Assembly: GCF_050624435.1 (NCBI RefSeq)
Contig: NC_134535.1
Location: 73,838,494 to 73,902,493, forward strand
Source: Tenrec ecaudatus
Lineage: Eukaryota; Chordata; Mammalia; Afrosoricida; Tenrecidae
DNA: 64,000 nucleotides
Reading direction: 5' to 3'
A model generated the notes under the pieces. The model worked only from the letters and a program-made list of their open reading frames with translations, searched no databases and was not told the DNA's origin. The stretch's first letter is position 1, and every line of letters begins with the position of its first letter. Positions 21,850-34,379 of this stretch are shown here, one piece after another. The translations under genes were made by a program, and so were the position numbers.

Positions 21850-22734
21850 ATTTTAAAAGGGAGACACCCCTTCAGGTGTCCTGGTTAAAGGCCTCCAAGA
21901 GATATGAGTCATGTGAAAATGTTCACATGATTAAGTGTGTATACTATAATTCCTTTTTGTTTTGTCTTGTTTTACTATATGTTTAAGAATACAAAGTAGA
22001 CACATGGTACAGGGTCCTTCCTGTCGAAGGCAATGGAATTAATTTATCTTTTTTTTCTTTTCATTTTGGAGTGAATTTAAAGGAAAATCTTTCACGCAAG
22101 GGAAGTCAGACAAAAGGACAAACTCTGCATATCACTTATATGAAATAAGCAAATATATAGACGTCAAGAGTGGAAAGAAAGGAAGGGAGGAAGGAATAAG
22201 TCAGGAGGGAGAGGAGAGAAAGGGTGCTCGGTTGGTCAGTTGGTTTTGCTTGGAATACATTGTATGTATGTTAAAGGTGGTTAGATAGTTTGGAAAAAGA
22301 GAGTGACAAGGAGGTGCACAGCTTGAGAATGTCATCAATGTCACTAAAGGGCACATGCAGAAATTGATGACATGTTGCAGGTGGTGTCTGCCTGTTAAAT
22401 TAAAAGAGGAAAATTCTCCCTTCGCTTCAGACAGACAAAATGGCCGTGATACAGGAGGCAGGACATGGTCAGAAACGGAGAAGAGAGGAACCTAAGTGGG
22501 AAAATGGAGAAGGTCCACCAAAGGAGGAGGCGTGAGGGCCACGTAGAGGGTGGACAATGGACGCCTTCAGAGCCACTTTCACAAATATGTTGAAGACCTA
22601 GACTTCTCCTTTTCAAATTATGCAGACCACAAGTCAACACATTTTAATGGGTAGCTGTCGAGAGATGACTCATGTTAAATGCTTTGAGGTGAGGTTGACA
22701 CCAAGCACCTTCTTCTTTCTTTTTTAAAAATCAT
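21850..22734. other. Intergenic, no gene recognised
   Basis: Apparently single-copy sequence with short frames lacking any recognised domain (for example 22395-22640 on the minus strand). Confidence 0.4.
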
Positions 22735-23002
22735 TTCTTTCCACGAACCCAAGTGGAAGGTGAATTATGAGAGTGACGAGTGCAACGAATGTATAAGGGT
22801 GCTTTGCTCATTTGATGTATGTACAGATTGTGATAAGAGCTTTATGAGCCCCAATAAAAAGATTTTTTAAAAAAAGAAAATGATTAGGGCAAAGAATGTA
22901 CGGATGTGCTTTATACAATTGATGTATGTATATGTATATGTATGGATTGTGATGAGAGTTGTATGAGCCCCTAATAAAATGTAAAAAAAAAAAAAAAAAA
23001 AC
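22735..23002 (+). mobile_element. Family A 3' end with second 3' unit fused in its A tail
   Basis: An older-subfamily 3' end (to about 22870) is followed directly by a young-subfamily 3' unit (about 22880-22985) and a long A tail. The fusion point lies in the A-rich tail of the first unit. Confidence 0.8.
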
Positions 23003-23104
23003 CTGACTTATACAAGATCAAAATACATCAGTTTTGTGCATTTTAAAGTATTTATCCAGCACATTATTTATGGACTCTCCAAATTAAAGCAAAATGAAAT
23101 CTGA

Positions 23105-23690
23105 TAAAAAAAATCATTTCATTGGGGCTCGTACAATTCTTATCAAAATCCACATACTCATCAATTGTGTAAAGTACATTTGTTGCCCTCATCACTTTCA
23201 AAACATTTGCTCTTCACTTAAGACCTTGGCATCAGCCCCTCATTTCCCCCCTTCTTTCCCCACAACCCCCTCCTTCATGAATAATTTCTAAATTATTATT
23301 TTGTCATATCTTGCACTGTCCGATGTCTCCCTTCACTCACTTTTCTGTTGTCCGTCCCCCAGGGAGGAGGTCACATGTAGATCCTTGTAATCGGTTCCTC
23401 CTTACCACCCGACTCTCCCTCTACCTTCCTATTATCACCACTCTCACCACTGGTCCTGAAGGGATCATCTGTCCTGGATTCCCTGTGTTTCCAGTTCCTA
23501 TCTGTTCCAGTGTACATCCTCTGGTCTAGCCAGATTTGTAAGGTAGAATTGGGATCATGATAGTGTGGGAGGGGGAGGAAGCATTTAAGAGCTAGAGAAA
23601 AGTTGTATGTTTCATCGTTGCTACCCTGCACCCTGACTGGCTCATCTCTTCCCTGAGACTCTTTTGTAAAGGCATGTCCAGACACCAAGT
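23105..23690 (-). mobile_element. Family A copy, 3' part
   Basis: Reverse orientation. It starts with the 3' terminal block and ends within the region before the 235-bp unit. A short reverse AfroSINE fragment follows at about 23850-23925. Confidence 0.8.
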
Positions 23691-23984
23691 TTCTTCATAA
23701 GAAAAATTCTGACTTATAAGAGTTTCTGTGCACAGGCGGAGAAGCTGTGCTATCTTATACCAAAACTGGAACATTTTAATTTTAGTAACAGAGTTTGAAA
23801 CTGACAGATTCATTTTAGGTTTCAGAGCATTTGCAACTCTACTTATTGTACCAAAAACACCACAGTCTATTCTGACTCATAGTGATCCTGCAGGCCAGAG
23901 TGGAACTTAGTTTTTGAGGTTGTAAATTTTTTCCTTAAAAAAATTTTTTTATGCATGGTTGGTGTTTTATCTATTTATTTATTT

Positions 23985-24663
23985 ATTTAAACATTTTTTT
24001 AGGGGCTCATACAACTCTTATCACAATCCATACATATACATACATCAATTGTATAAAGAACATCCATACATTCTTTGCCCTAATCATTTTCTTTTTTTTT
24101 TTTTTTTGCCCTAATCATTTTCAAAGCATTTGCTCTCCACTTAAGCCCTTTGCATCAGGTCCTCTTTTTTTTCCCCTCCCTCCCTGCTCCCCCCTCCCTC
24201 ATGAGCCCTTGATAATTTATAGATTGTTATTTTGTCATATCTTGCCCTATCCAGAGACTCCCTTCCCCCCTTCTCTGCCGTCCGTCTCCCAGGGAGGAGG
24301 TCACATGTGGATCCTTGTAATCAGTTCCCCCTTTCCAACCCACTCACCCTCCACTCTCCCAGAATCGCCCCTCACACCCCTGGTCCTGAAGGTATCGTCC
24401 ACCCTGGATTCCCTGTGCTTCCAGCTTACATATGCACCAGTGTACAACCTCTGCCCTATCCAGTCCTGCAAGGTAGAATTCGGATCATGGTAGTTGGGGG
24501 GAGGAAGCATCCAGGATATGGGGGAAACCTGTGTTCTTCATCGGTACTACATCGCACCCTGACTGACCCATCACCCCTCCTAAACCTCTCTGTGAAGGGA
24601 TCTCCAGTGGCCGACAAATGGGCCTTGGGTCTCCACTCTGCACTTCACCCTTCATTCACTATG

Positions 24664-24709
<46 letters not shown>

Positions 24710-25880
24710 CATTATGCCTTATACCTGGTCCCTTTAGCACCTCGTGATCGCACAGGCTGGTGTGCTTCTTCCATGTGGGCTTTATTGCTTCTGAGCTAGA
24801 TGGCCGCTTGTTTACCTTCAAGCCTTTAAGACCCCAGACACTTTCTCTTTCAATAACTGGGCACCATCAGCTTTCTTCGACACATTTGCTTTTGCACCTG
24901 TTTGTCTTCGGCGATCGTATCATGGAGGTGTGCGACCAATGATATGATTTTGTGTTCTTGTTCTTTGATGCCTGATAACTGATCCCTTCGGGACCACGCG
25001 ATCACACAGGCTGGTGTGTTCTTCCATGTGGGCTTTGTTGCTTCTGAGCTAGATGGCCACTTGTTTATCTTCAAGCCTTTAAGACCCCAGTCACTATCTC
25101 TTTTGATAGCCGGGCACCATCAGCTTTCTTCACCACATTTACTTGTTCACCCGCTTTGGCTGTAGCAGTTGTGTCGGGAGGGTGAGCATCGTAGAGTTCC
25201 AATTTAATAAAAGAAAGTATTCGTGCATTGAGGGAGTGTTTGAGTAGAGGCCCAAGGTCCTTCCGCCACCCTAATACTAAACCTATAAATATAGACACAT
25301 AGATCTATTTCCCCATCATCCTATATATATTTGCATGTACATGTCTTTGTCTAGACCTCCATCAATGCCCCTTGACTCCTAGCTCTTTCCTCCATCTCCC
25401 TTGACTTTCCTCCTGCCCTACTACCATGCTCTGTCCCCACCTGGGCTACAGCTACACCTCTTCTCTATGCAACCTTACCCTTGATCATTCCCCACCAGGC
25501 CTGCCACTCCCCCCTCTCTACCATCTTGGGTCCCATGTTGTTCCCTTGTCCCTGTGTTTGTTAACATCACTTCCTTACCCCCCCACCTCCCCCTATCCCA
25601 AGTCCCCTCGGAACTGTTGGTCCCATTGTTTTGCCTCCAGATAGTTCATCCAGCCTGTCCTATTCAGACAGACCTGTGGAGACAATAACATGCACGAAAA
25701 CAAGACAGAGGAAAACAAAGCAACAGTATACAACCAGACAACAAAACAACAAAAACAAACCACTGACAAAGAACAAAACAAAATGCATCATGAAAGAAGA
25801 GCTTGTAGTTAGTTCAAGGATCGTTTGTTGGCCCTTAGGAGCGTTTTCCAGTCCAGTCTATTGGGGCACCATGCCCTGAG
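23985..25880 (-). mobile_element. Family A copy, about 1.9 kb, two internal units and partial tail duplication
   Basis: Same structure and orientation as the 18513-20917 copy. The 3' tail is duplicated (24000-24100, then a T run and restart at about 24107). Internal units lie at about 24715-24970 and 24972-25200. The segment 24976-25317 is identical to 19630-19971. The right boundary is near 25878; a clean target-site duplication could not be read. Confidence 0.85.
24667..24708. repeat. (TA)n microsatellite inside family A
   Basis: A long TA dinucleotide tract at the same element position as the one at 19298. Confidence 0.95.
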
Positions 25881-26388
25881 GTGTTTGATTTTTTGAAGAA
25901 TGATAGAGTAACTTATTTCTAGCCCCTTTTCAAACAATCGATTGAAACTGCTTTGCTATTCAGTTTCTAATAAAGGTGAAGGGATACTTGGGGGTGGGGA
26001 AATTTCATGTAATTTTCACTATTCAAATATATCTTTAGATCAGAGGAAACTATGTGAAGTATAACTTGACCTAAATATTTAGTACAACACAAACTAAATA
26101 AAGCCAGCCTGCACTTCATGTATCTCAAACTAGCTAACATTATATTACAATATCCGTGGTTTTTTTTTATGAGCGAGCAGAGTGAAGAGTGGCATAAGTT
26201 CTGTAACTCAAAAACTAGAGCGGATAGGGGACTATTTTTTGTCATCAGCAGGTCAAATATACCCCAAAACAAGTCTAACATTTGAGGCACCAAAATGTGT
26301 GTTGACCAGTGAATCGAGTGCAATGGTCACACAGACAATACTCAAGATTATGGGGCATTTGTTAGGAAAGTTAACATCAGAAAACATT
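25881..26388. other. Intergenic, no gene recognised
   Basis: The sequence between two family A copies. A 118-codon minus-strand frame (25967-26323) has no recognisable protein content. Confidence 0.4.
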
Positions 26389-26402
26389 AAGAATACAGCC
26401 CT

Positions 26403-28412
26403 CCCACAGCGAGATGGACCGACCCATGGCCCCACACAGGACAGCACTTGAGACAGAGTGGGGGATGTGCGACTGAGCTGACCCACCACACTAAAGCAAA
26501 CACTGGGGGCGTGGAATGGAGCATTGGGGGAAGCAGAGCAAGGAGGTCCCGAGGGAGTATAAAGAATGGACTTTGGGGCCAGGACGTGGCACCCTACCAG
26601 ACTCATCCGGAAAACACTTCTCAAGGCCAACAAACAGACCTCGAACTACTAACATAATTTTTTTTTGGCTGTCATTTTGTTTTGTTTTTTCTTTTTCTTC
26701 TCTTTTAAATTTTCTATGTCAGTGGCTTTTTTATCTGACAGCATGTCGGTGTTGCTGCTGTCAATGCCATGTTCTTATGTGCCACTTGGGCGCTGTCAAA
26801 GCCATCCACAATTGTATGCACATATTACTATATCTGCAGGTCCACCTAGATAAGATAAGCTGGACAAACAATGTGAGAAGAAAATAATGGGACCAACGGT
26901 CCCAGAGGGACATGAGAGCATGGGAGGTAGGGGAAGGGAGGAAGTGTCGGCCAACACAGGGACAAGGGAAAAGTGAGTGGTTCAAAACCAGTGACTGGGT
27001 GGGGAAGGGAGGACTGGTAGGGAGTGACCAAGGGCAAGGTAACTGAGAGGAATTACTGAAACCAGAATGAAGGCTGAACATGGTAGTGGGACAGGAGGAA
27101 AGCGTAAAGAAATAGAGGAAAGGAGTAGGAGGCAAAGGGCAAACATAGAAGCCTAAATACAAACATGTACATATGTAAAAATATTTATGATTATGGGGGA
27201 AATAGACCTATGTGCATATATTTATAGGTTCAGTAGTAGGGTAGCAGGTGGACATTGGGCCTCCTCACACACACTCCCTCAATACAATAGCACCTTGCTC
27301 AGCTAAACAGTCATTCCATGATACCCACCTTCCAGACATGATCACTGAAGACAGAAGTGTGGATAAGCAAACGTGGTGAAGAAAGCTGATAGTGCCCAGC
27401 TATCAAAAAGATATAGCATCTGGGGTCTTAAAGGCTTGAAGGCAAACAAGTGGCCTTCTATCTCGGAAGCAACAAAGTTCACAGGGAAGAAGCACACAGC
27501 CTAAGTGAATACAAGGTGTTGAATGGACCAGGTAGCAGACACCAAAGAAAAAAAACATCATTGTGTGATCACCTTCCTCACATAAACATTGAAGACGAAT
27601 GAATGTGTGCATAAGTAAGTGTGGTGAAGAAGGCTGATGGTGCCCAGCTATTGAGAGATATAGCGTCTGGGGATTTGAAGGCTTGAAAGTAAACAAGCAG
27701 CCATCTAGCCCAGAAGCAACAAAGCCCACATGGAAGCAGCACACCAACATGTGTGATCATGAAGGGTCGAGGGGACCAGGTTTCAAATAACAAAGGCAGG
27801 GGGGAAAAATTATATCATCGTGAATGAGGGGAGTGCATGATGGAGACCCAATGCCCATCTGTAGACAGCTGGACATCCCTTGCAGAGGGGTAGTGGGGAG
27901 GAGATGAATCACTCAAGGTTCAGTGTAGCAACAATGAAACTCAAAACCTTCCTCTAGTTCTTGAACGCTTCCTCCCCTCCAATTATCATAATCCCAATTT
28001 TGCCTTGCGGACCTGGTTAGACCAGAGGATGCACAGCAATGCAGTAGGGATCTGGAAACACAGGGAATCTAGGACGGACGAACCCCTCAGGACCAGCGGT
28101 GAGAGTGCTGTCACCAGGAGGGAAGGGGTGTAGAAAGGGGGAACCAATCTTGGGGATCTACATGTAACCTCCTCTCTGGGGGATGGGCAACAGGAAAGTG
28201 GGTGAGGGGAGACACCGGGCAGTGTAAGATAAGATAAGATAATAATTTATAAATTATTAAGGGTTCATGAGGGACAGGGGAGGGAGGGGGAGGGAAAAAA
28301 GGAAAATGAGCTGATTCCAGGAACCCAAGTGGAAGATGAATTTTGAGAATGATGAGGGCAATGAATGTATAGGGGTGCTTTGCTCATTTTAATAAAATGA
28401 TTTATAAAAAAA
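26403..28412 (+). mobile_element. Family A copy, 2,010 bp, with 14-bp target-site duplication
   Basis: The repeat aagaatacagccct at 26389-26402 and aagaatacggccct at 28413-28426 differ by one base. Two internal 235-bp units are present (about 27320-27560 and 27560-27800). The 3' end lacks the usual last ~35 bp before the tail. It is more diverged than the copies at 18.5 and 24 kb. Confidence 0.88.
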
Positions 28413-28426
28413 AAGAATACGGCCCT

Positions 28427-29310
28427 TTGCTAGAAGGCATGGCTCTCTCTGTTCTGCGGCTCTTAATCACAAGGCCCCTGGGTCTCTGCCCAGCAGGCAA
28501 GTGTTACAAAACTGCTTAGCACTGATAAACGCCCAAAGGCCAACCCCTCAACAAACCAGCTTCCTGCCTGTAGTAAATGACTCAGTCCAAGGGCTGCGTG
28601 GGCTCAGCTACTTCTGTTGCTACCTCCACTTCCCCCAGGGATTTCACATTTCCTCCACCAAGTGGAGCTTCATTCTTTAATGGTTGGGGGGCGGGGGAGG
28701 TTCTCTTTTCCTGCTTCTGAAATGACCCTTCTATGCCAGGGGAATGGCAAAACTGACTAATCCTCAAGTTAGAGTGCTCTACGCTTTGCTTGCTTGTTCC
28801 CACCCCATCACTGAGTGGACGTCACCAAGACTGTGGGGGAAGATCCACATCAAGGCACCTCGTGTCAGTGCAGCGTGGGAATCAGGGTTTACTGTGATGG
28901 CTCCAGGCTCCAGGAAGAATGGGGCCTGGAAACAAACGCAAAGAGGGCCCCTGTCAGGCAGGCCCCCCAATCCCATCTCTAACCGCTGTCTTAGAGAAAA
29001 AGACAATGGCTTGATTGTAAAATGCTGAGCAAGGAGTCCGGAAGATGTTTCCTGAAATCTGACTTCCTGACCATTTGGGATTTTCAAACCTAGAGGAAAA
29101 TATCAGTTCCTCAAACCCCCAACTGACTATTGATTTCAACATGCTTTGGTGTTGGCTCTGAGGTGCTGTGGGTTGTCTGCTACGGATGACAGAGTGAAAC
29201 GTGCTCGGGCCTGGGCTCTGCTCACAGTTGTTCTTGGTTTGAGTTCCTTGTAGATATTGTGGCAACCCACCTCCTTGAGGGCTGCCCCTCACCGGCTACT
29301 TTACCAAACA
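28427..29310. other. Intergenic, apparently single copy, no gene recognised
   Basis: Moderate GC, with no exon-like conserved peptide. The 94- and 102-codon frames on opposite strands here overlap each other and resemble nothing known to me. Confidence 0.4.
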
Positions 29311-29319
29311 CGATGTCCT

Positions 29320-31020
29320 TTAAAACAAAATCATTTTACTGGGGGCTCATACAGCTCTTATCACAACCCATTCATCCATCCATGTGTCAAGCACATTTAT
29401 ACATTTGTTGCCATCATCATTGTTAAAACATTTCCTTTCTACTTGAGCCCTTGGTATTAGGGTTCTTGGGTTAGAAATACCTCGGTCTGGAGATCTGGTG
29501 GTGTAGTGGTTATGCACTGGGATGAAATCACATGCTCAGCAGTTCAGAACAACCAGCAGCTCCGTGTGAGACAGTGACAGTCTCGGAAACCCAAAGGTGG
29601 TTGCTATGGGTCAGCATTCATTCAATGGCGGTGAGCTGAGCATAAGTGCCACTCCAAATCAATGTAAAAAAACATTAAAAAAAAAAAACGAAAGGAAGGA
29701 AGACCTCCGCCCTTGACTTCCCAAGAGAAAGAATTCACACTGATGCCTGGTGTGTGATCCAAGTGGGATTTTTTATAAAGGGTAGAAGCAGTTTCAGGCG
29801 TTACAGTAAACTGAGAGAGGGAGGGGGAGGAGGGGGAGGGAGAGGGAGAGGGAGAGGTCGCAGCCCTGCCTCCAGGAGCTGCACCATTTGGGAGAGAGGG
29901 TGGTCTCAAAGTTCCTGGCTTTTCAGGCCCTGTCCCCCATTGGGAGGTGTGGTCAACGGAAATGGTTGACTCCGTTGGCTGAATTAAGCGCACCTGGCCT
30001 AGATGAGACCAATCCAAGTGTTCCACCCACCTAGGTGTACGGCGCCCCTGGCACGGGACCTGAATGTCAGCAAGCCCTCCAGCCTTTATGGCTGGCTGGG
30101 CTTGCCTGATTCTATGCAGCAACCTCCTGTAGGGGTGCCTTGGCACAGAGAGGGACTCCTCCCTATCCCACTAACAGTATCAGCTCCTCATTTTTCACCC
30201 TCCCTCCTTCACGAACCCTTGATAATTTATCTTTTTTTTTTTCATGCCTTACACTGACGATGTCTCCCTTCACTCAATTTTCTGTTTGTCCCCCTGTGAG
30301 GGGGTTATATGTAGATCATTGTGATTGGTTCCCCCTTCTCCCCCTCACCTTCTCCTTCCCCTCCTGGTATCGCTACTCTCATTATTGGTCCTGGAGGGTT
30401 TATCTGTCCTGGATTCCCGTGTTCCGAGGTCTTATCTATACATGTGTACATGCTCTGGTCTAGGCAGATTTGTTAGACAGAATTGGGGTCATGATAGTGG
30501 AAGGTAGGGGTGGGGAGGAAGCATTAAAGAACTAGAGGAAAGCTGTATGTTTCATCTGTGCTATACTATACCTTGACTGGCTTGATTCTTCCTTGTGACT
30601 CTTCTGTAAGGGAATGTCCAATTGTTTACAGATGGGTTTTGGGTCTCCACTCTGCCCTCCCCCTCAATCATATTGATATGTTTTTTTGTTCTGGGTCTTT
30701 GATGCCTGATACCTGATCCTATCAACACCTCGTGATCACACAGGCTGAGCTTCCTCTTCCATGTGGACTTTGCTGCTTCTTAGCTAGATGGCTGCTTGTT
30801 TATTTTCAAGCCTTTAAGATCCCAGATGCACTATCTTTTGATAGCCGGGCACCATCAGCTTTCTTCACCACATTTGCTTATGCATCCATTTTGTCTTCAA
30901 TGATCATGTTGGGAAGCTGAGTATCACAGAATGCCGGGTTATTAGAACAAAGTATTGAGTAGAGGCCCAATGTCCATCTGCTACATGAATACTTAACCTG
31001 TCCTATCTTTATATATAAAT
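29320..31020 (-). mobile_element. Old family A copy split by a ~715-bp insertion
   Basis: The 3' terminal block is at 29320-29460 and the continuation at about 30175-31020 (single internal unit at about 30690-30920). The intervening 29461-30174 starts after 'ggtattag' and ends before 'agtatcag', a possible imperfect target-site duplication. It contains a forward AfroSINE (29490-29650), an A-run, and GAGGGG-rich sequence at 29812-29860. Confidence 0.65.
29490..29650 (+). mobile_element. AfroSINE, forward
   Basis: The tRNA-like head CTGGTGGTGTAGTGGTTATG is followed by the body and a short A-rich tail; moderately diverged. Confidence 0.8.
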
Positions 31021-31029
31021 ATATTTACA

Positions 31030-31645
31030 CACGCACGTGGCATGATGGCCTTTTCTGTAGACTGGTCTCTCCAAGGTACTTGAGGCAAAGTTTCATCATC
31101 CTTCCTTCTAAGGAACATTCTAGCTGTACTTCTTCTAAGACAGACTTGTTTATTCTGTTGGCAGCCCATGGTACTTTCAATATTCTTTGCCAGCATCACA
31201 GTTCAAGTGCATTGATTCTTCTACAGTCTTCCTGGTTTGGCTTTCCCAGGCATGAGGGGTGACTGAAATGTCATGGCTTGGGTCAGACCCACCTTAGTCC
31301 TCAAAGTAACATCCTTGCTCTTCAACACTTAAAAGAGGTCTTGTGTAGATTTGTCCAATGCAATCATATGTCATTTGATTTCTTGATTGCTGCTTCTATG
31401 AGCATTGATTATGAATCCAAGTAAAATGAAATCCTTGACAACTTCAATCTTTTCTCTGTGTATCATGATGTTATCATGATGTTGGTCCAGTTGTGAGGAT
31501 CTGGGTCATCTTTACAATGAGTTGCAATCCACACTGAAGGCTGCCGTCTTTGATTTCCATCAGCAAGTGCTTCAAGTCTTCCTCACTTTCAGGAGACGCT
31601 GCTGAAAGGACATAATGCCAATGTGCCCTCTTCTTGAATTTGAAC
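31030..31645 (-). mobile_element. RTE-type LINE fragment
   Basis: The reverse complement translates in pieces to the C-terminal half of the RTE reverse transcriptase. The typical reversed RTE strings ('ccttgctcttcaac', 'tgcttcaagtcttcctcact') are in order. Frames are broken; an old copy. Confidence 0.65.
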
Positions 31646-31799
31646 TACGACACACCAAATGAAACCCCTTGTTTTGTTTGAACAGCTGCATCTTGATCCT
31701 TGCACGAGCACAATGAATTGTTACGGAATTCTCAGCCCGGGCCATTTTATCTATCGTTTGTTGTAATCCACATTGTAGTTGTTAGGTGTTTTTGTTTTT

Positions 31800-32540
31800 A
31801 TTGGTTGGTTTGTTAGAAAGAAGAAAGACAGTTTATTTTGCCTGCGGAAGAAAACAGCCATGGACTAAAATTTTCAACAGTGACTCTGGGTGATAGTTGG
31901 ATTTTATGCCAACTTGGGTGGACCAGGACTCTCCCATGATATGCTGTAACGTAGCATGGTCAAGTCTAGGATGGGCTTTTCTATGCGGCAGCTCAGCAGT
32001 TGTGGGAGGAATCAGGAGTAGCACTTCCCTAATCTGTTCACTTCCCTAATCTGATACAATTAAGGGGAGTTTTATTCAGAGTGTGGCCTACTCTTGGGAT
32101 AGACTGATAAAATGCAGAAGTTCGCTTCTACTGCTGAATTTTGATCCTGCGTCTGGTCCTTCAACCTCCTGTTGTATCACCTGCCAATGTCAGAAGCCAT
32201 CAGCAGGCCTTGGATTCACGTGGCCGATCTCGGACTCAGTCAGCTCTACATCCACTAGGCTCTCCCAGTTGTATTTTGAGTGCTTAGCTTCCAGCACTGT
32301 ATCTGACAATGCTCAGTTGCTACTCATAAGGTTTTCCATGGCTAATCCCTCTGAAGGGGATCGACTGTTCCTTCTTCGTAGTCTGTTCTTAGGAAGCTCC
32401 TTTAAAACCTGTTCACTATAGGTGATCCTGCTGGCATTTGAAAGACAGGTGACACATCTTCCAGCATCCAAGCAACAGGCAAGCCACCACAGTAGGACAA
32501 ACTGACAGAGCTGCGTGCATGGTGATTCCAGCTGGCCTTC
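31800..32540. mobile_element. LTR-like and SINE-like old repeat sequence
   Basis: 31850-32300 has the texture of an old LTR fossil (family uncertain). 32370-32540 shares blocks with 11830-12030. Both are diverged and their boundaries are approximate. A short AfroSINE fragment follows at 32590-32650. Confidence 0.3.
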
Positions 32541-32899
32541 TCCAGGGTTCCTAAGGCTCTGAATATCCACAGGAGCAGAGGCCTCACCTTTCTCCCACAG
32601 AGCGACCGGGGGCTTTGAACTCCAGTCTGTGGTTCTCAGTCCTGCCCTCGGGGGAAAGGATCACAAAGTTATAATCATCAGGAAAACAAAATTTTATTCA
32701 GCATGTGCAGAAAGGTGGGAACACTGACAGGAAACAACTGGGAATGGGAATTCCATAGGCATGAGCAACACGTCTGCTAAGCATATACAATAAAGAAAGA
32801 AGAGTCCCCAAAGTAAGAGCCATATGACAAACAGGCTCAGGCACTCCCAGTTCACAACAGCAAGAGGGAAAGGACCTCTGGTACAGACACACAGCAGAC

Positions 32900-33315
32900 C
32901 CCTATGCAGCAGTAAATCCACGATGAAACCACGAAGCCCCTCCTGACACGACGGACCTGGAGAGCATGATGCTGAGTGAAGTCAGCCAATCACAAAAGGG
33001 CAAATATTGACTGAGGCCACTGTTCTAAGGAGAAAAACCATGACAATGACTTGTCTACCAAAGGGAACAGACTTTGGAAGTTGGGGTGGGCATGGCAAGG
33101 GAAAGACTAGAAGGTCCACAACGGTTGAGTTGGGTGAAAGGAGAATGGAGGTCCGCCAGAGGGAGAAGAGAAATCAGGAGAGGGGGTGGGATGGGATGGG
33201 GTACAGAGACGGGGTGTTGATGAGAGGGTTGAAGGGTTAAATACCATTTAGCTGTTGATGGTCTGAAATGTAAACCCCCATCTAGTCTACAATGTAAAAA
33301 TCATTTAAAATTAAT
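32900..33315 (+). mobile_element. L1 LINE 3' UTR fragment
   Basis: The string around 32955-33005 (gagcatgatgctgagtgaag and following) is a typical mammalian L1 ORF2-end/3' UTR sequence in sense orientation, followed by G-rich 3' UTR. Confidence 0.55.
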
Positions 33316-33790
33316 ACACAGCCACGTGGCTTCCAGTGCACTGTGCAGGCTTACCGGCAAGGTTGTTAGTGCTCTGGGAAGCCAGGAAGTTTTGCTGGAA
33401 ATGGGTTCTCTTGGTTAAAGGGCTCTGTGAAAATGGCGAGGTACAAATTAGTAGGATTGGATTTGGATTGGTTATTTGTGGAGTGTGGCTGCTCTTGTCG
33501 AAGACAGCTAAAAGGGGAAGTTAACTGTGGGATATGAGAATCTCATAGGAAGAACACTACTTTTTTTTTTAAAGGGAAGTTATCTTCCTTGAATTAGCAC
33601 AAGAGAAAGGAAACATGAACACCCCCCCCCCAGATGTGTTGGTGTTTTGTGCACGCAATTTTTATTTATTTACTTATTTATTTATACTGGGTGAAGGTTT
33701 GCGTAGCAGATGAGTTTTCCATCAACAATTCATAGACAAGTTGTTTCATTTCATTAATTGCATTGTTTTTATTAAAACAATATTCACCAC
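33316..33790. other. Intergenic, no gene recognised
   Basis: Includes a T/A-rich TTTA repeat at about 33660-33685 and a short C-run at 33625-33634. Confidence 0.4.
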
Positions 33791-33794
33791 CACC

Positions 33795-34075
33795 ACCCCC
33801 AGGGGGAAGAATAAAAGAAATGTGGGTAAAGGGAGACAAAGGACAGTGTAAGACATGAAATAACAACAATAATATATATTTGGACAAGGATTCACAAGGG
33901 TGGGAAGGTGGGGGAGGAAAAGGGAAAAGAGTTGCTGATACTCCAAGGGCCTGAATAGAAAGAACGTGCTTTGGAAATGTTGATGGCAACATATGGACAT
34001 ACGTCCTTGATATAATTGAATGGTGGATTGTTATAAGGTCTATAAGAGCCCCTCAATAAAATGATTAATAATAAA
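33795..34075 (+). mobile_element. Family A 3' end, diverged
   Basis: It has the block order of the family A 3' terminus, ending in CAATAAAATGA and an AT-rich tail, with many substitutions. Confidence 0.65.
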
Positions 34076-34159
34076 AATTCAATGGGGGTTATTATATTCT
34101 TTTTCCTTTCCACATCTCTATATAAAAACACAGTTTATTGATTTTATAAATACTTGAAA

Positions 34160-34345
34160 GTAACATGGAGTGCCAAAAAAAGACCCATCTGGATTGAAAT
34201 ACAGCCTGAAAGTTCCGGGGAAGTGAAGATGGAAGATGGCAAGGTTCCTTGGACATGTTATCAGGAAAAACCTGTCCCTGGAAAAGGATATCATGTTGAT
34301 AAAGCAGAAGATCCTTGAGGGATGTGTGTGTGGCAGTTACATAAT
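34160..34345 (+). mobile_element. RTE LINE fragment (C-terminal ORF region)
   Basis: It encodes, in one frame, a stretch resembling the RTE C-terminus (FLGHVIRK and SLEKDI-like strings). Too short for finer classification. Confidence 0.5.
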
Positions 34346-34379
34346 CTGTCAACTTCTGAAGGGGTGGAGGCTAGCCTGT

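Noticed and set aside
19298-24708. Repeated blocks as a possible CRISPR-like or satellite array
   Set aside because: The spacing is irregular, the blocks belong to dispersed retroelements with individual target-site duplications, and the genome is mammalian.
19725-25298. Identical 75-codon minus frames at 19725-19952 and 25071-25298
   Set aside because: They fall in the identical tract of two family A copies, in its apparently non-coding part, and older copies do not keep the frame.
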